Position numbers and translations under genes: made by a program. From an uncultured bacterium (lineage in GTDB: Bacteria > Patescibacteriota > Minisyncoccia > Phycocordibacterales > PALSA-1337): DNA of 23,047 nucleotides. The DNA lies in contig CAIRAF010000013.1 in NCBI GenBank assembly GCA_903876465.1, positions 1 to 23,047 of the forward strand, read 5' to 3'. The notes under the pieces are model-generated. The model saw only the letters and a program-made list of their open reading frames with translations. It was not told the origin of the DNA and searched no databases. Positions 1 through 6,274 of this stretch are shown here, piece after piece. Within the stretch, counting starts at the first letter, position 1. Each line of letters starts with the position of its first letter.

Positions 1-22
1 GTAGGTTTAGATAACTCAATTT

Positions 23-50
23 AAATAAAAAACACCCGCCAGTCGGGTGT
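23..50 (-). terminator. Rho-independent terminator of the 91-669 gene
   Basis: A perfect 7-bp stem (ACACCCG at 32-38 with CGGGTGT at 44-50, five-base loop) is followed in the minus direction by a T-rich run. It lies about 40 bp past the stop codon of the minus-strand gene ending at 91. Confidence 0.8.
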
Positions 51-90
51 CTGTGAAGGATCAAGGGAAGTCTGAACGAACTCTCTTAAA

Positions 91-669
91 CTATGAGTTC
101 AAGAGAGTTTCCCAATTCGCGCGATTGACGTGGAAGATCTTGTCAGCGAGCCCATGGAGATTTGTCTCCTTGCCCTCTTTATAATCAGTGACGATTTTTT
201 GGGCGATACACAAGCCGACTACACTAGCGTCAGATGATCTACGAAAATGTTCTTCCGTCCAGTTATTCTGGCAATACAAATTGCAAAGTTGTTCGTGACA
301 ATCCTGATATCCGATTTTGCATAAAGCAATCGGAGGGATCAACTGCATTAAAGGCATTTTTTCTGCATATTGAACCCATAACCGTAAGGATTTTGCCAAT
401 ATATTCCACATATAATGAACAATGAGCTCTGGCGAGCTATCCTCAATATCTTTGATGATTCGATTATTGAGAGCAACATACATCCGGTGTCCACACTTCT
501 TGGCATCAGCGTCAACTGCCAAATCATAGCCTTCGCTTTCCGGCAAAACCATGAAACAAACATCCTCATGTTTCAATCCTCGGATTTCTCCGAAGCCACG
601 TAAATTTTCACGGAAGAAACCTTCGACCGTTGCGATTTCTGGTTTGCGATGGAATCCATATACATGCAT
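91..669 (-). CDS. Hypothetical protein, cysteine-containing, 192 aa
   Basis: I do not recognise this protein. It is a soluble-looking 192-residue chain with no signal peptide or membrane segment. Seven or so cysteines are spread through it, several of them clustered around residues 117-132, but they do not form a clear CxxC zinc ribbon. The start is supported by a purine-rich Shine-Dalgarno-like run (AAGGGGG) a few bases upstream of the ATG at 669. A weak promoter lies at 715-743 and a clear terminator at 23-50, so it appears to be a single-gene transcription unit. It lies downstream of parB on the same strand, but there is no sequence evidence of a shared job. Confidence 0.7.
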   Translation of the reverse strand: MHVYGFHRKPEIATVEGFFRENLRGFGEIRGLKHEDVCFMVLPESEGYDLAVDADAKKCGHRMYVALNNRIIKDIEDSSPELIVHYMWNILAKSLRLWVQYAEKMPLMQLIPPIALCKIGYQDCHEQLCNLYCQNNWTEEHFRRSSDASVVGLCIAQKIVTDYKEGKETNLHGLADKIFHVNRANWETLLNS

Positions 670-714
670 ATTTTCCCCCTTGTTAATTGTTTACGTTTTC
701 AAAAGTTCAGACTT

Positions 715-743
715 TATCTAACCATAAATAAGAAGCTTTGCAA
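715..743 (-). promoter_or_regulatory. Possible promoter of the 91-669 gene
   Basis: On the minus strand TTGCAA (738-743), a 17-nt spacer and TAGATA (715-720) resemble a sigma-70 promoter, about 45 bp before the ATG. The matches are only partial, so this is tentative. Confidence 0.3.
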
Positions 744-747
744 GCGC

Positions 748-1716
748 CTATAAACTAAAATTCTTTAAAGAATATATCTCCTCATTCTCTTCCTGTTGTT
801 TCTCTTTAGTTGAACGGTCATCAACTGCAACATCTAGTGTCTCGCCTTCCTTAATTATTTCTTGGTTATTGGTTACTAATTGACCCTTTTGATTATTCAA
901 TTTCTCAAGAAGTATTCTCAAATCCTCTGGATTAAAGAAATCAATTGTGACAGTACCACCTTCTTTGTGTTTCTCAATACGAACACGTGTGCCGAGTGAT
1001 TCAGTAAAATTCTTTTCTAATTCAATAATAGTTGGATCCAAATATTTTGCCTTATTGCGAATCTTTTCTGTTGCAATACGACGTGCAAATGATTCGGCTT
1101 CACGAACAGTGAGCTTCATCGACATGATCTCCTTAAAAAGGACTACTTGCTCCTCAGGACGATCGATAAGCATGAGAAGTGGACGACTATGCCCTTCTGA
1201 TATCTTTCCTTCAGCTAGAGCATTTAATATCTCATCTGAAAGTGCAAGAATGCGAAGTGTATTGGCAACATATTCTCGACTCTTACCAACCTTGTCCGCA
1301 ATTTGTGCTTGTTTCAAACCAAATTCCTTGGCCAAGCGTTCAAAAGCTCGCGCGCGTTCAACTGAGTTAATATCTTCGCGCTGAAGATTCTCAATAATAG
1401 CCATCTCGAGTTTTTCACGACCACTTTCTTCCCCATCTCGAATAAGAACCGGAACTTGCTGAAGACCAGCTAGCTTCGATGCGCGTAGACGACGTTCACC
1501 AGAAATGAGTTCATACTCGACTGTCATATTGCCACCTTCATGAAATACCTCCTTACGAGTTACGACGAGTGGCTGGAGAACTCCGTACATGCGAATCGAT
1601 TCAGAAAGGCTCTTCAAAGCAATAGGGTCAAATTCTCGGCGTGGCTGATAAGGGTTTGGGCTAATTTTTTCAAGCTCAATCCAGAAGATAGCATTGTTTA
1701 CGTATTGATTGGACAT
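748..1716 (-). CDS. parB: ParB/Spo0J-family chromosome partitioning protein
   Basis: ParB proteins bind parS sites and load as CTP-dependent clamps for chromosome segregation. Visible here are the N-terminal ParB/Srx-type nucleotide-binding fold with the block GVLQPLVV (residues 45-52), the GERRLRA motif (73-79) and ENLQRED (109-115), followed by a helix-turn-helix around 134-160. A C-terminal segment near 255-275 may be the dimerisation part. The last 45 or so residues are a charged tail rich in E, K and Q. The length of 322 residues is slightly long for the family. No parA is adjacent in this window and I saw no canonical parS. The ATG at 1716 lies 6 nt after an extended -10 element, suggesting a leaderless mRNA. 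The family assignment is firm; a chromosomal role is inferred from the housekeeping surroundings. Confidence 0.93.
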   Translation of the reverse strand: MSNQYVNNAIFWIELEKISPNPYQPRREFDPIALKSLSESIRMYGVLQPLVVTRKEVFHEGGNMTVEYELISGERRLRASKLAGLQQVPVLIRDGEESGREKLEMAIIENLQREDINSVERARAFERLAKEFGLKQAQIADKVGKSREYVANTLRILALSDEILNALAEGKISEGHSRPLLMLIDRPEEQVVLFKEIMSMKLTVREAESFARRIATEKIRNKAKYLDPTIIELEKNFTESLGTRVRIEKHKEGGTVTIDFFNPEDLRILLEKLNNQKGQLVTNNQEIIKEGETLDVAVDDRSTKEKQQEENEEIYSLKNFSL

Positions 1717-1722
1717 GCTTGT

Positions 1723-1731
1723 AGTATATCA
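1723..1731 (-). promoter_or_regulatory. Extended -10 promoter of parB
   Basis: On the minus strand TGA is followed by TATACT (hexamer 1723-1728), the TGn extended -10 form. Only 6 nt separate the hexamer from the parB ATG, so transcription should start at or next to the start codon. No Shine-Dalgarno sequence is present. Confidence 0.55.
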
Positions 1732-1759
1732 AAGTTTTTTCCGCTGGCGAAATATGTAT

Positions 1760-1793
1760 TTGATTTTCGTTCAGTTTCGGGTAGACTAGTCTA
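1760..1793 (+). promoter_or_regulatory. Promoter of tRNA-Leu(CAA) overlapping a 12-bp palindrome
   Basis: TTGATT (1760-1765), a 16-nt spacer and TAGACT (1782-1787) form a plausible promoter about 22 bp before the tRNA. The -10 hexamer is the left part of the perfect palindrome TAGACTAGTCTA (1782-1793), which could serve as a protein-binding site or be chance. Confidence 0.45.
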
Positions 1794-1809
1794 GTAGCTT
1801 TTACATATT

Positions 1810-1894
1810 GCCGGGATGGCGGAATTGGTAGACGCACACGACTCAAAATCGTGCGGAGTAATCCATGGGAGTTCGATTCTCCCTCCCGGCACCA
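1810..1894 (+). tRNA. tRNA-Leu (anticodon CAA)
   Basis: The acceptor stem pairs GCCGGGA with TCCCGGC. The anticodon stem CACGA/TCGTG encloses the loop CTCAAAA, giving anticodon CAA, which reads TTG. The D loop contains GGTAGAC, there is a class II variable arm, and the T loop is TTCGATT. Discriminator A and an encoded CCA (1892-1894) complete it. Confidence 0.95.
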
Positions 1895-1925
1895 TCACAA
1901 TCTAACCTTAGTAGTAGCCTGAAGT

Positions 1926-1953
1926 ATAAAAAAGTCCCGCGGAATGCGAGACT
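1926..1953 (-). terminator. Terminator of the 1982-2407 gene
   Basis: An 8-bp stem with one mismatch (AGTCCCGC at 1933-1940 with GCGAGACT at 1946-1953) is followed on the minus strand by a T run. It sits 28 bp past the stop codon. Confidence 0.75.
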
Positions 1954-1981
1954 AGTGTTCAAAACAATTTGAACAAAAATA

Positions 1982-2407
1982 TTAGGCTGTCTTCAAATGC
2001 TTTCCCATTCGATTTAGCATCTTGGTGACACGCTCGTGGACGAATTCTGCAAATTCAGGACACAGACGAGCGTATGACATGACCTCGCCACGGGTCACTT
2101 TGCGTAACTGTCTGCCAGTTGGATCCATGTGGAGGACATGATGCGGCGTAATAAAAACAATTTCCACATAGTCAAGACTCGGTTCAGGTTTGCGGCGCCA
2201 TTCCATGAGAACGGGCTCAGATGGATCGATCCCCTTCAGACTTTTGAGGCCGGGATTCATTTTGAGGACATGATCTGCAAATGAGGTGTGATCAGCGATG
2301 TATTTAACAACCTCGATTGATTTGCTATGCGCAAGATTGCGCATCGTTTTGAACGCCAGACTAACGAGAGCCTGAGCCGTTTGCTGTGACAATATTTGTT
2401 TTTTCAT
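1982..2407 (-). CDS. Hypothetical protein, 141 aa
   Basis: I do not recognise this protein. It is basic and soluble-looking, with no membrane segment. The N-terminal half is helical, and the middle (about residues 77-95) has an alternating hydrophobic pattern suggestive of strands with the motif ITPHHVLHMDP. The C-terminus ends in a basic helix. A possible -10 element (TATACA) lies five bases before the ATG and there is no Shine-Dalgarno sequence, so it may be translated from a leaderless message. It is flanked by its own terminator and diverges from miaA, so it looks like a single-gene unit. Function unknown. Confidence 0.65.
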   Translation of the reverse strand: MKKQILSQQTAQALVSLAFKTMRNLAHSKSIEVVKYIADHTSFADHVLKMNPGLKSLKGIDPSEPVLMEWRRKPEPSLDYVEIVFITPHHVLHMDPTGRQLRKVTRGEVMSYARLCPEFAEFVHERVTKMLNRMGKHLKTA

Positions 2408-2471
2408 AATTATGTATAGGACAGTGATTCAAAAATAGAATACATCAAAATTTAGGTTTTGTACATATCTA

Positions 2472-2480
2472 TGCTATAGT
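2472..2480 (+). promoter_or_regulatory. Extended -10 promoter of miaA
   Basis: TGC followed by TATAGT (hexamer 2475-2480) matches an extended -10 element, 15 nt before the miaA ATG at 2496. The 5' leader would be under 10 nt and contains no Shine-Dalgarno sequence. No good -35 is visible. Confidence 0.45.
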
Positions 2481-2495
2481 TCGGAATACTTCACT

Positions 2496-3449
2496 ATGAA
2501 TAATAAAAATCATAAAAAAACCAACCTTTTAGTCATTCTCGGCCCGACGGCTGTCGGCAAAAGTGCTATCGCTGTTGAACTCGCTCTAAAATATAATGGT
2601 GAGGTCATTTCAGCAGACTCACGCCAAGTTTATCGTGGTCTTAATATTGGTACAGGTAAAATTACTCAGGAAGAAATGAAAGGAGTCCCACATCACCTAC
2701 TCGACATAGCCGATCCTGATGAACGTCTCACAGCACTTGATTGGAAAAAGAAAGCTGAAATTGTTATTGCCGATATAACATCTCGTGGAAAGCTCCCTAT
2801 TATTTGCGGTGGTACTGGCTTTTACATCTCTTCACTCATTGATGATCTTGGTTTTCCAGAAGTTCCTGCTGACACAGAAGAACAAAAGAAATTGGAATTG
2901 AAATCAGCCGAAGAACTTTTTGATGAATTAAAAAAGCTCGACCCTGAACGAGCAAAGACAATTGATATGAAAAATAAGCGCCGTCTCTCGCGCGCCATAA
3001 CTATTGCTCGTGCTCTCGGCACTGTGCCAAAACTGACCTCAACCAAAGATACAGATGATGGTCAATATAATGTTCTTCAAATAGGCATCATTCTCCCAGA
3101 TCCAGAATTGCGTTCACGTATTCACGCTCGACTAGTACAACGTGTAGAAATAACGAATGAGAATGGTGTGGACATGCTACAAGAAGCTCAACTCTTACAC
3201 GCACCATCTCCAGCTGGAATGAATCTTTCATTTGAACGTATGACAGAACTCGGACTGGAATATCGCTATCTAGCTGAATATTTGCAAATGAAAATTAATA
3301 AAAAAGAGCTCATCCTCATTCTTTCAACTAAGATTTGGCAATACGCGCGCCGTCAAAAAGCTTGGTGGAAAAAGGACACTCGTATCAAATGGCATGCACC
3401 GGATGATATGGTAGGGATTGAAAATGAACTTAATTCATTTCTGAAATAA
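2496..3449 (+). CDS. miaA: tRNA dimethylallyltransferase MiaA
   Basis: MiaA transfers a dimethylallyl group to N6 of adenosine 37 in tRNAs that read codons starting with U. The chain of 317 residues has the family's usual length. The P-loop GPTAVGKS is at residues 16-23, followed by the conserved block ISADSRQVYRGLNIGTGK, then VPHHLLD and GGTGFYI. The later motifs LGLEYRYL and YARRQKAWWKKD match the tRNA-binding C-terminal part. It is the only plus-strand protein gene in the first 9 kb and is apparently a single-gene unit. The hairpin just past its stop has its T tract on the other strand and so belongs to the convergent gene, although it may slow both polymerases. Confidence 0.95.
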   Translation: MNNKNHKKTNLLVILGPTAVGKSAIAVELALKYNGEVISADSRQVYRGLNIGTGKITQEEMKGVPHHLLDIADPDERLTALDWKKKAEIVIADITSRGKLPIICGGTGFYISSLIDDLGFPEVPADTEEQKKLELKSAEELFDELKKLDPERAKTIDMKNKRRLSRAITIARALGTVPKLTSTKDTDDGQYNVLQIGIILPDPELRSRIHARLVQRVEITNENGVDMLQEAQLLHAPSPAGMNLSFERMTELGLEYRYLAEYLQMKINKKELILILSTKIWQYARRQKAWWKKDTRIKWHAPDDMVGIENELNSFLK

Positions 3450-3479
3450 AAAAAGTGCCTGCAGTTTTGGCTGCAGGCA
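3449..3479 (-). terminator. Terminator of the 3499-4130 gene pair
   Basis: A perfect 9-bp stem (TGCCTGCAG at 3456-3464 with CTGCAGGCA at 3471-3479) is followed on the minus strand by a T7 run. It abuts the miaA stop codon. On the plus strand there is no T tract after the hairpin. Confidence 0.85.
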
Positions 3480-3498
3480 GTTGGAAATTGTATCGACC

Positions 3499-3792
3499 TC
3501 ACTTAAACTTTATGAAACTTTTGTTTCTTTTTGCTGCACGTGCTGACGAGATAGGCTCATAGCCTGCTAGCAAGCAAAGCAGGACTAGTTCGTCCAGGAT
3601 CTTCTGATCACCGGACTCATTAATCCCATCAAGTTTAAATTCAACCAAGATGGGCTTGTCACCGAAATCCGAATTATCATGCGCATCAACGACCCGTTGA
3701 GCACACTCCACAAAAACTATCTGCTGACGAGGCGTCAATGTTTTAGGAACAGTGAAGTATTTCACCCTGCCTCCAAAGATTTCTAAAATCAT
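3499..3792 (-). CDS. Hypothetical protein, second gene of a pair, 97 aa
   Basis: I do not recognise this protein. It is a small globular-looking chain with no membrane segment. Features include a strand-like N-terminus, a helix around residues 21-37, the motif DKPILVEFKLDG, and a basic C-terminus rich in K and R. Its ATG overlaps the stop codon of the upstream gene by four bases (ATGA), which indicates translational coupling. The pair shares a promoter at 4175-4203 and a terminator at 3449-3479. A functional link to the partner gene is inferred only from this arrangement. Confidence 0.65.
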   Translation of the reverse strand: MILEIFGGRVKYFTVPKTLTPRQQIVFVECAQRVVDAHDNSDFGDKPILVEFKLDGINESGDQKILDELVLLCLLAGYEPISSARAAKRNKSFIKFK

Positions 3793-4130
3793 AAATTGTT
3801 AAATTTTTTCTTTTCCTGCCACTTAATGCAAAATAAGCTAACAGACGTTTTATCTACTGGAATTATATAGGAATGACGGTAATCCGTATTTTCCGCAATA
3901 TAATTAATCACCTCAGCCATAACTTCTTCGTCAGTAGCTGTAGGAATGACCATAAAAGCTTTATCGGATGGTATGAACTTTTTTCCCTTCACAAGTTCTG
4001 CAAATCTCTCCATGATATACATGAACGCCTCTGCTTTAGCCTTCTTGAAATGAAGTGGATGCCTTATCAAGTTACCTCTATAAGTTACTCTCACCTTTTC
4101 AGGAAAATTAACTTTATTTTCTTTTTTCAC
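3789..4130 (-). CDS. Hypothetical protein, first gene of a pair, 113 aa
   Basis: I do not recognise this protein. It is basic and soluble-looking, beginning with a lysine-rich stretch. A helix (about residues 29-48) contains AFMYIMERFAELVKGKK, followed by the strand-like AFMVIPTATDEEVM. The start is a GTG at 4130, chosen because AAGGA sits five bases upstream and a strong sigma-70 promoter lies about 45 bp before it. The stop overlaps the next gene's start as ATGA. The two genes thus form a small two-gene operon of unknown function with its own promoter and terminator. Confidence 0.65.
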   Translation of the reverse strand: MKKENKVNFPEKVRVTYRGNLIRHPLHFKKAKAEAFMYIMERFAELVKGKKFIPSDKAFMVIPTATDEEVMAEVINYIAENTDYRHSYIIPVDKTSVSLFCIKWQEKKKFNNL

Positions 4131-4174
4131 AAAATCCTTGGTTAATATGTTATTTCTATGTCAAAACTATTCTT

Positions 4175-4203
4175 ATATAATCACATTATAGACTTAATGT
4201 CAA
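4175..4203 (-). promoter_or_regulatory. Sigma-70 promoter of the 3499-4130 pair
   Basis: On the minus strand a consensus TTGACA (4198-4203), a 17-nt spacer and TTATAT (4175-4180) are followed by a leader of about 38 nt. A second TTGACA copy sits at 4159-4164 within the same nonamer ATGTCAAAA on the plus strand, but has no matching -10. Confidence 0.7.
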
Positions 4204-4208
4204 AAACA

Positions 4209-4231
4209 CAAAAACCACCCTTTCGAGTGGT
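4209..4231 (-). terminator. Terminator of the 4259-4771 gene
   Basis: On the minus strand ACCACTC pairs with GGGTGGT (one wobble) around a GAAA tetraloop, followed by TTTTTGTG. A second small hairpin, TTTCGC/GCGAAA at 4237-4252, lies between it and the stop codon. Confidence 0.8.
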
Positions 4232-4258
4232 CTTTGTTTCGCAATAGCGAAATTAAAA

Positions 4259-4771
4259 TTATTTATTATTCAACATTTCGATTGCCTGATATGCTGCAGC
4301 AGTATTGCTGTATGTACCAGTATCGATAACAGCTAGAGCATTCGATCCAGAAACTGGAGAAGCTACACAAGCTTGAGTTGAATTGACACAACCAACCTGT
4401 ACGAAAGTATTTGTACCAACGTCAGTCTTGGCTGGAACCCAGACAGCACTACCGTCGTTAGTCGTTGCAGAAGCAACTGTACGAACAAGAGTATAAGTGG
4501 CTGGATTATTAGAGACTTTGCGTATGATATTCACACTAACCTTGGGAGCAACATAGTTAGTTGAGGTCCAACCAATGTGTTGCATATCACCGACTTGAAC
4601 TGTTCCGTTTGAAGGATTGATCAAGCTAAGAGTAGCTGTAATGCCAGGAGTCGCTATATTAGCTACTTGTGGCTGTTTGTTAAAAGTATTCATACCAATT
4701 ATGACTAAAGCGATAAGAACGGCTAAGCCGATAGCGCCAAGTACATAAGGTTTATTTGAAGATTTATTCAT
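4259..4771 (-). CDS. Membrane-anchored Kre9/KNH-like surface protein
   Basis: The 170-residue chain has a short basic N-terminus, one membrane segment at about residues 9-26 (signal anchor), then an extracytoplasmic Thr/Ser/Asn/Val-rich domain. The block with LINPSNGTVQVGDMQHIGWTS and the following alternating strands resemble the Ser-Thr-rich Kre9/Knh1-type beta-sandwich often attached to bacterial surface proteins; this is pattern recognition, not a search result. Two cysteines (CVNSTQAC) could form a disulfide. Its role is unknown, probably cell-envelope or surface. It has one of the strongest promoters in the window and its own terminator, so it may be well expressed. Confidence 0.7.
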   Translation of the reverse strand: MNKSSNKPYVLGAIGLAVLIALVIIGMNTFNKQPQVANIATPGITATLSLINPSNGTVQVGDMQHIGWTSTNYVAPKVSVNIIRKVSNNPATYTLVRTVASATTNDGSAVWVPAKTDVGTNTFVQVGCVNSTQACVASPVSGSNALAVIDTGTYSNTAAAYQAIEMLNNK

Positions 4772-4801
4772 AGAAATAGTTATTTATTTAATAACGTTTC
4801 C

Positions 4802-4829
4802 ATTATACCATATACAATTCATTTGTCAA
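4802..4829 (-). promoter_or_regulatory. Strong promoter of the surface-protein gene
   Basis: On the minus strand TTGACA (4824-4829), a 16-nt spacer ending in TGG, and a perfect TATAAT (4802-4807) form a near-consensus promoter with an extended -10. Transcription should start about 25 nt before the ATG. Confidence 0.85.
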
Positions 4830-4835
4830 GTATAT

Positions 4836-4860
4836 AAAAACCCCCAGTGTTACCTGGAGG
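4836..4860 (-). terminator. Terminator of the sigma/DnaA-like gene
   Basis: On the minus strand CCTCCAG pairs with CTGGGGG (one wobble) around a six-base loop and is followed by TTTTTATATA. It lies ten bases past the stop codon at 4870. Confidence 0.85.
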
Positions 4861-4869
4861 CCAGTATTC

Positions 4870-6075
4870 CTACTGTAATTTTTTTGCGATAAACTGACGG
4901 CGAATCACCCCAATAACTCGTATAACTGTACTATTGCCGGATTTGATCTGTGAACCGATGTAACGATGACCGTGCCTAGCAATAAATTTACTCCTTCCAA
5001 TCAAATGACCTATTGTTTCAAAGTCCACTCCAAGATCTTCTCGAAGTAAAAATGAAGCTACATTACGAACACGTGACACCCTTAATGTTGAGCGGCCCAG
5101 CTTTTGTAAGTCCTCAGGAGTTACACCAAATGCCCGGCAAATAAGCAGCTGTAGCCCATTACGTTGATTTGAGATAAGCGTCGGCTCAATCGTGTCATCC
5201 AGACTGAATTCATAATGGCTCGCTAAACATTCCTGTTTTCGCTTTGCTTTCGCTTGAACAAAATGATCCAGTATTTCTTTTCTTTCAATCTCAGTCGGCA
5301 ACAATGGAGATATAATTACCGGCTCGCCAATGATTTCTTCCAAATCAGACACTCGCTTTAGAGCATTTTCTAAATTGAAAGTATTAACAATCGGCGCTCG
5401 AGCAACTTCCAATTTATTCCACACTTCCCTAATGATTTGGTGTGGACGTTCACCGTCAATCCGCCACTTTCTGGCAGCTTCTGCCAGCGTCTGTTTGAAA
5501 CGACCGTTGAGTCCAAAATAACCTTCGAAAATATCGATTGCTCTCTGCCATAAAGCAAGAGAAAAAGGAATTACTCGGAGAATGCCGAGCGTTACCTGGA
5601 TTGGATCTGTCACTTCCCAAAGAAGCTCTCGAGCTTCTAGGATTGTGCTGGCTGAAGTATTTTTACCTTCAACAACATCATGTAAATCGAAACGTTCCTG
5701 ATCTGACCGATGATCAAGCCGAACCATTGAAGCAGAATCACGCTCATCTTTTGGAACATCTAGCGGTGCTTCCTTGAAAACTTCACGTGACTTGAACCCT
5801 TTTTGGAGTGCCCAGTATATCGGTCTACTGACATAGGTTAAAAAAGTGGCACCACTTTCATGACTCGGTTTGTAGCTAGTTTTAGCAGTCGCTATCGCTC
5901 CGACAACTATCGAAGCAACTATTCCAAGGTCAATTCCCTTAACATCTTTTACCCTTGAAACTGAAGTGTGTACTAGGAGTGCAATATCAGCACTAGTCGC
6001 CACATCTGCAAAATCAGCAGGATTAACTTTTTGTCCGTAGAAAGACAGAGTCTCCTCAATAGTTCTAATGCTCAT
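4870..6075 (-). CDS. Sigma-70-like protein with a DnaA domain-IV-like C-terminus
   Basis: No single known family explains this 401-residue protein. Residues about 44-105 look like sigma-70 region 2 (the DLxxxA pattern, then GATFLTYVSRPIYWAL, compare F-TYA--I--A). Residues about 150-222 look like region 4: IPFSLALWQRAI, GYFGLNGRFKQTLAEAA, GERPHQIIREVWNKL. Residues about 307-378 resemble DnaA domain IV: AFGVTPEDLQKL, RVRNVASFLLREDLGVDFETIG, then RSKFIARHGHRYI where DnaA has RDHTTV. The DnaA-box contact residues D, H and T are replaced. An acidic linker (230-300) joins the parts. An ideal AGGAGGT Shine-Dalgarno (6080-6086), a good promoter and a strong terminator show a well-defined single-gene unit. 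A DNA-binding transcription regulator or divergent sigma factor is likely; the domain calls are by eye. Confidence 0.6.
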   Translation of the reverse strand: MSIRTIEETLSFYGQKVNPADFADVATSADIALLVHTSVSRVKDVKGIDLGIVASIVVGAIATAKTSYKPSHESGATFLTYVSRPIYWALQKGFKSREVFKEAPLDVPKDERDSASMVRLDHRSDQERFDLHDVVEGKNTSASTILEARELLWEVTDPIQVTLGILRVIPFSLALWQRAIDIFEGYFGLNGRFKQTLAEAARKWRIDGERPHQIIREVWNKLEVARAPIVNTFNLENALKRVSDLEEIIGEPVIISPLLPTEIERKEILDHFVQAKAKRKQECLASHYEFSLDDTIEPTLISNQRNGLQLLICRAFGVTPEDLQKLGRSTLRVSRVRNVASFLLREDLGVDFETIGHLIGRSKFIARHGHRYIGSQIKSGNSTVIRVIGVIRRQFIAKKLQ

Positions 6076-6145
6076 GATTACCTCCTCCCTTGTTCACGAT
6101 TTATTTGGTTTGGCTCCTTTATTCAAAGAGCGTTGTTTGGCTCGG

Positions 6146-6174
6146 ATACTAACACTGCAATATAGAGACGTCAA
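6146..6174 (-). promoter_or_regulatory. Promoter of the sigma/DnaA-like gene
   Basis: On the minus strand TTGACG (6169-6174), a 17-nt spacer and TAGTAT (6146-6151) form a good sigma-70 promoter. It is followed by a leader of about 64 nt ending in GGGAGGAGGT seven bases before the ATG, the best ribosome-binding site seen in the window. Confidence 0.7.
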
Positions 6175-6204
6175 TTTGGCTTTTAAATTTTATTTATTTA
6201 AATA

Positions 6205-6245
6205 ATAAAAAACTCCTCATTGCATAAAAAACATGCAAAGGGAGC
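6205..6245 (-). terminator. Terminator of ilvC
   Basis: An imperfect stem (around 6212-6225 with 6233-6245, small internal loop) is followed on the minus strand by a T6 run and further T-rich sequence. It starts 30 bp past the ilvC stop. Confidence 0.65.
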
Positions 6246-6274
6246 TATGAAAAGTGACGCTGGCTAATTGTCGA

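Noticed and set aside
947..1384. Open frame of 145 codons on the plus strand opposite parB
   Set aside because: It is a Ser/Arg-rich shadow of parB, with no promoter or ribosome-binding site.
748..1809. A parS site near parB
   Set aside because: I looked for the canonical TGTTTCACGTGAAACA-like palindrome and found none; CACGTG fragments in coding sequence are not enough.
4159..4164. Second TTGACA as another promoter for the 3499-4130 pair
   Set aside because: There is no acceptable -10 at 16-18 nt spacing; the copy at 4198-4203 has one.
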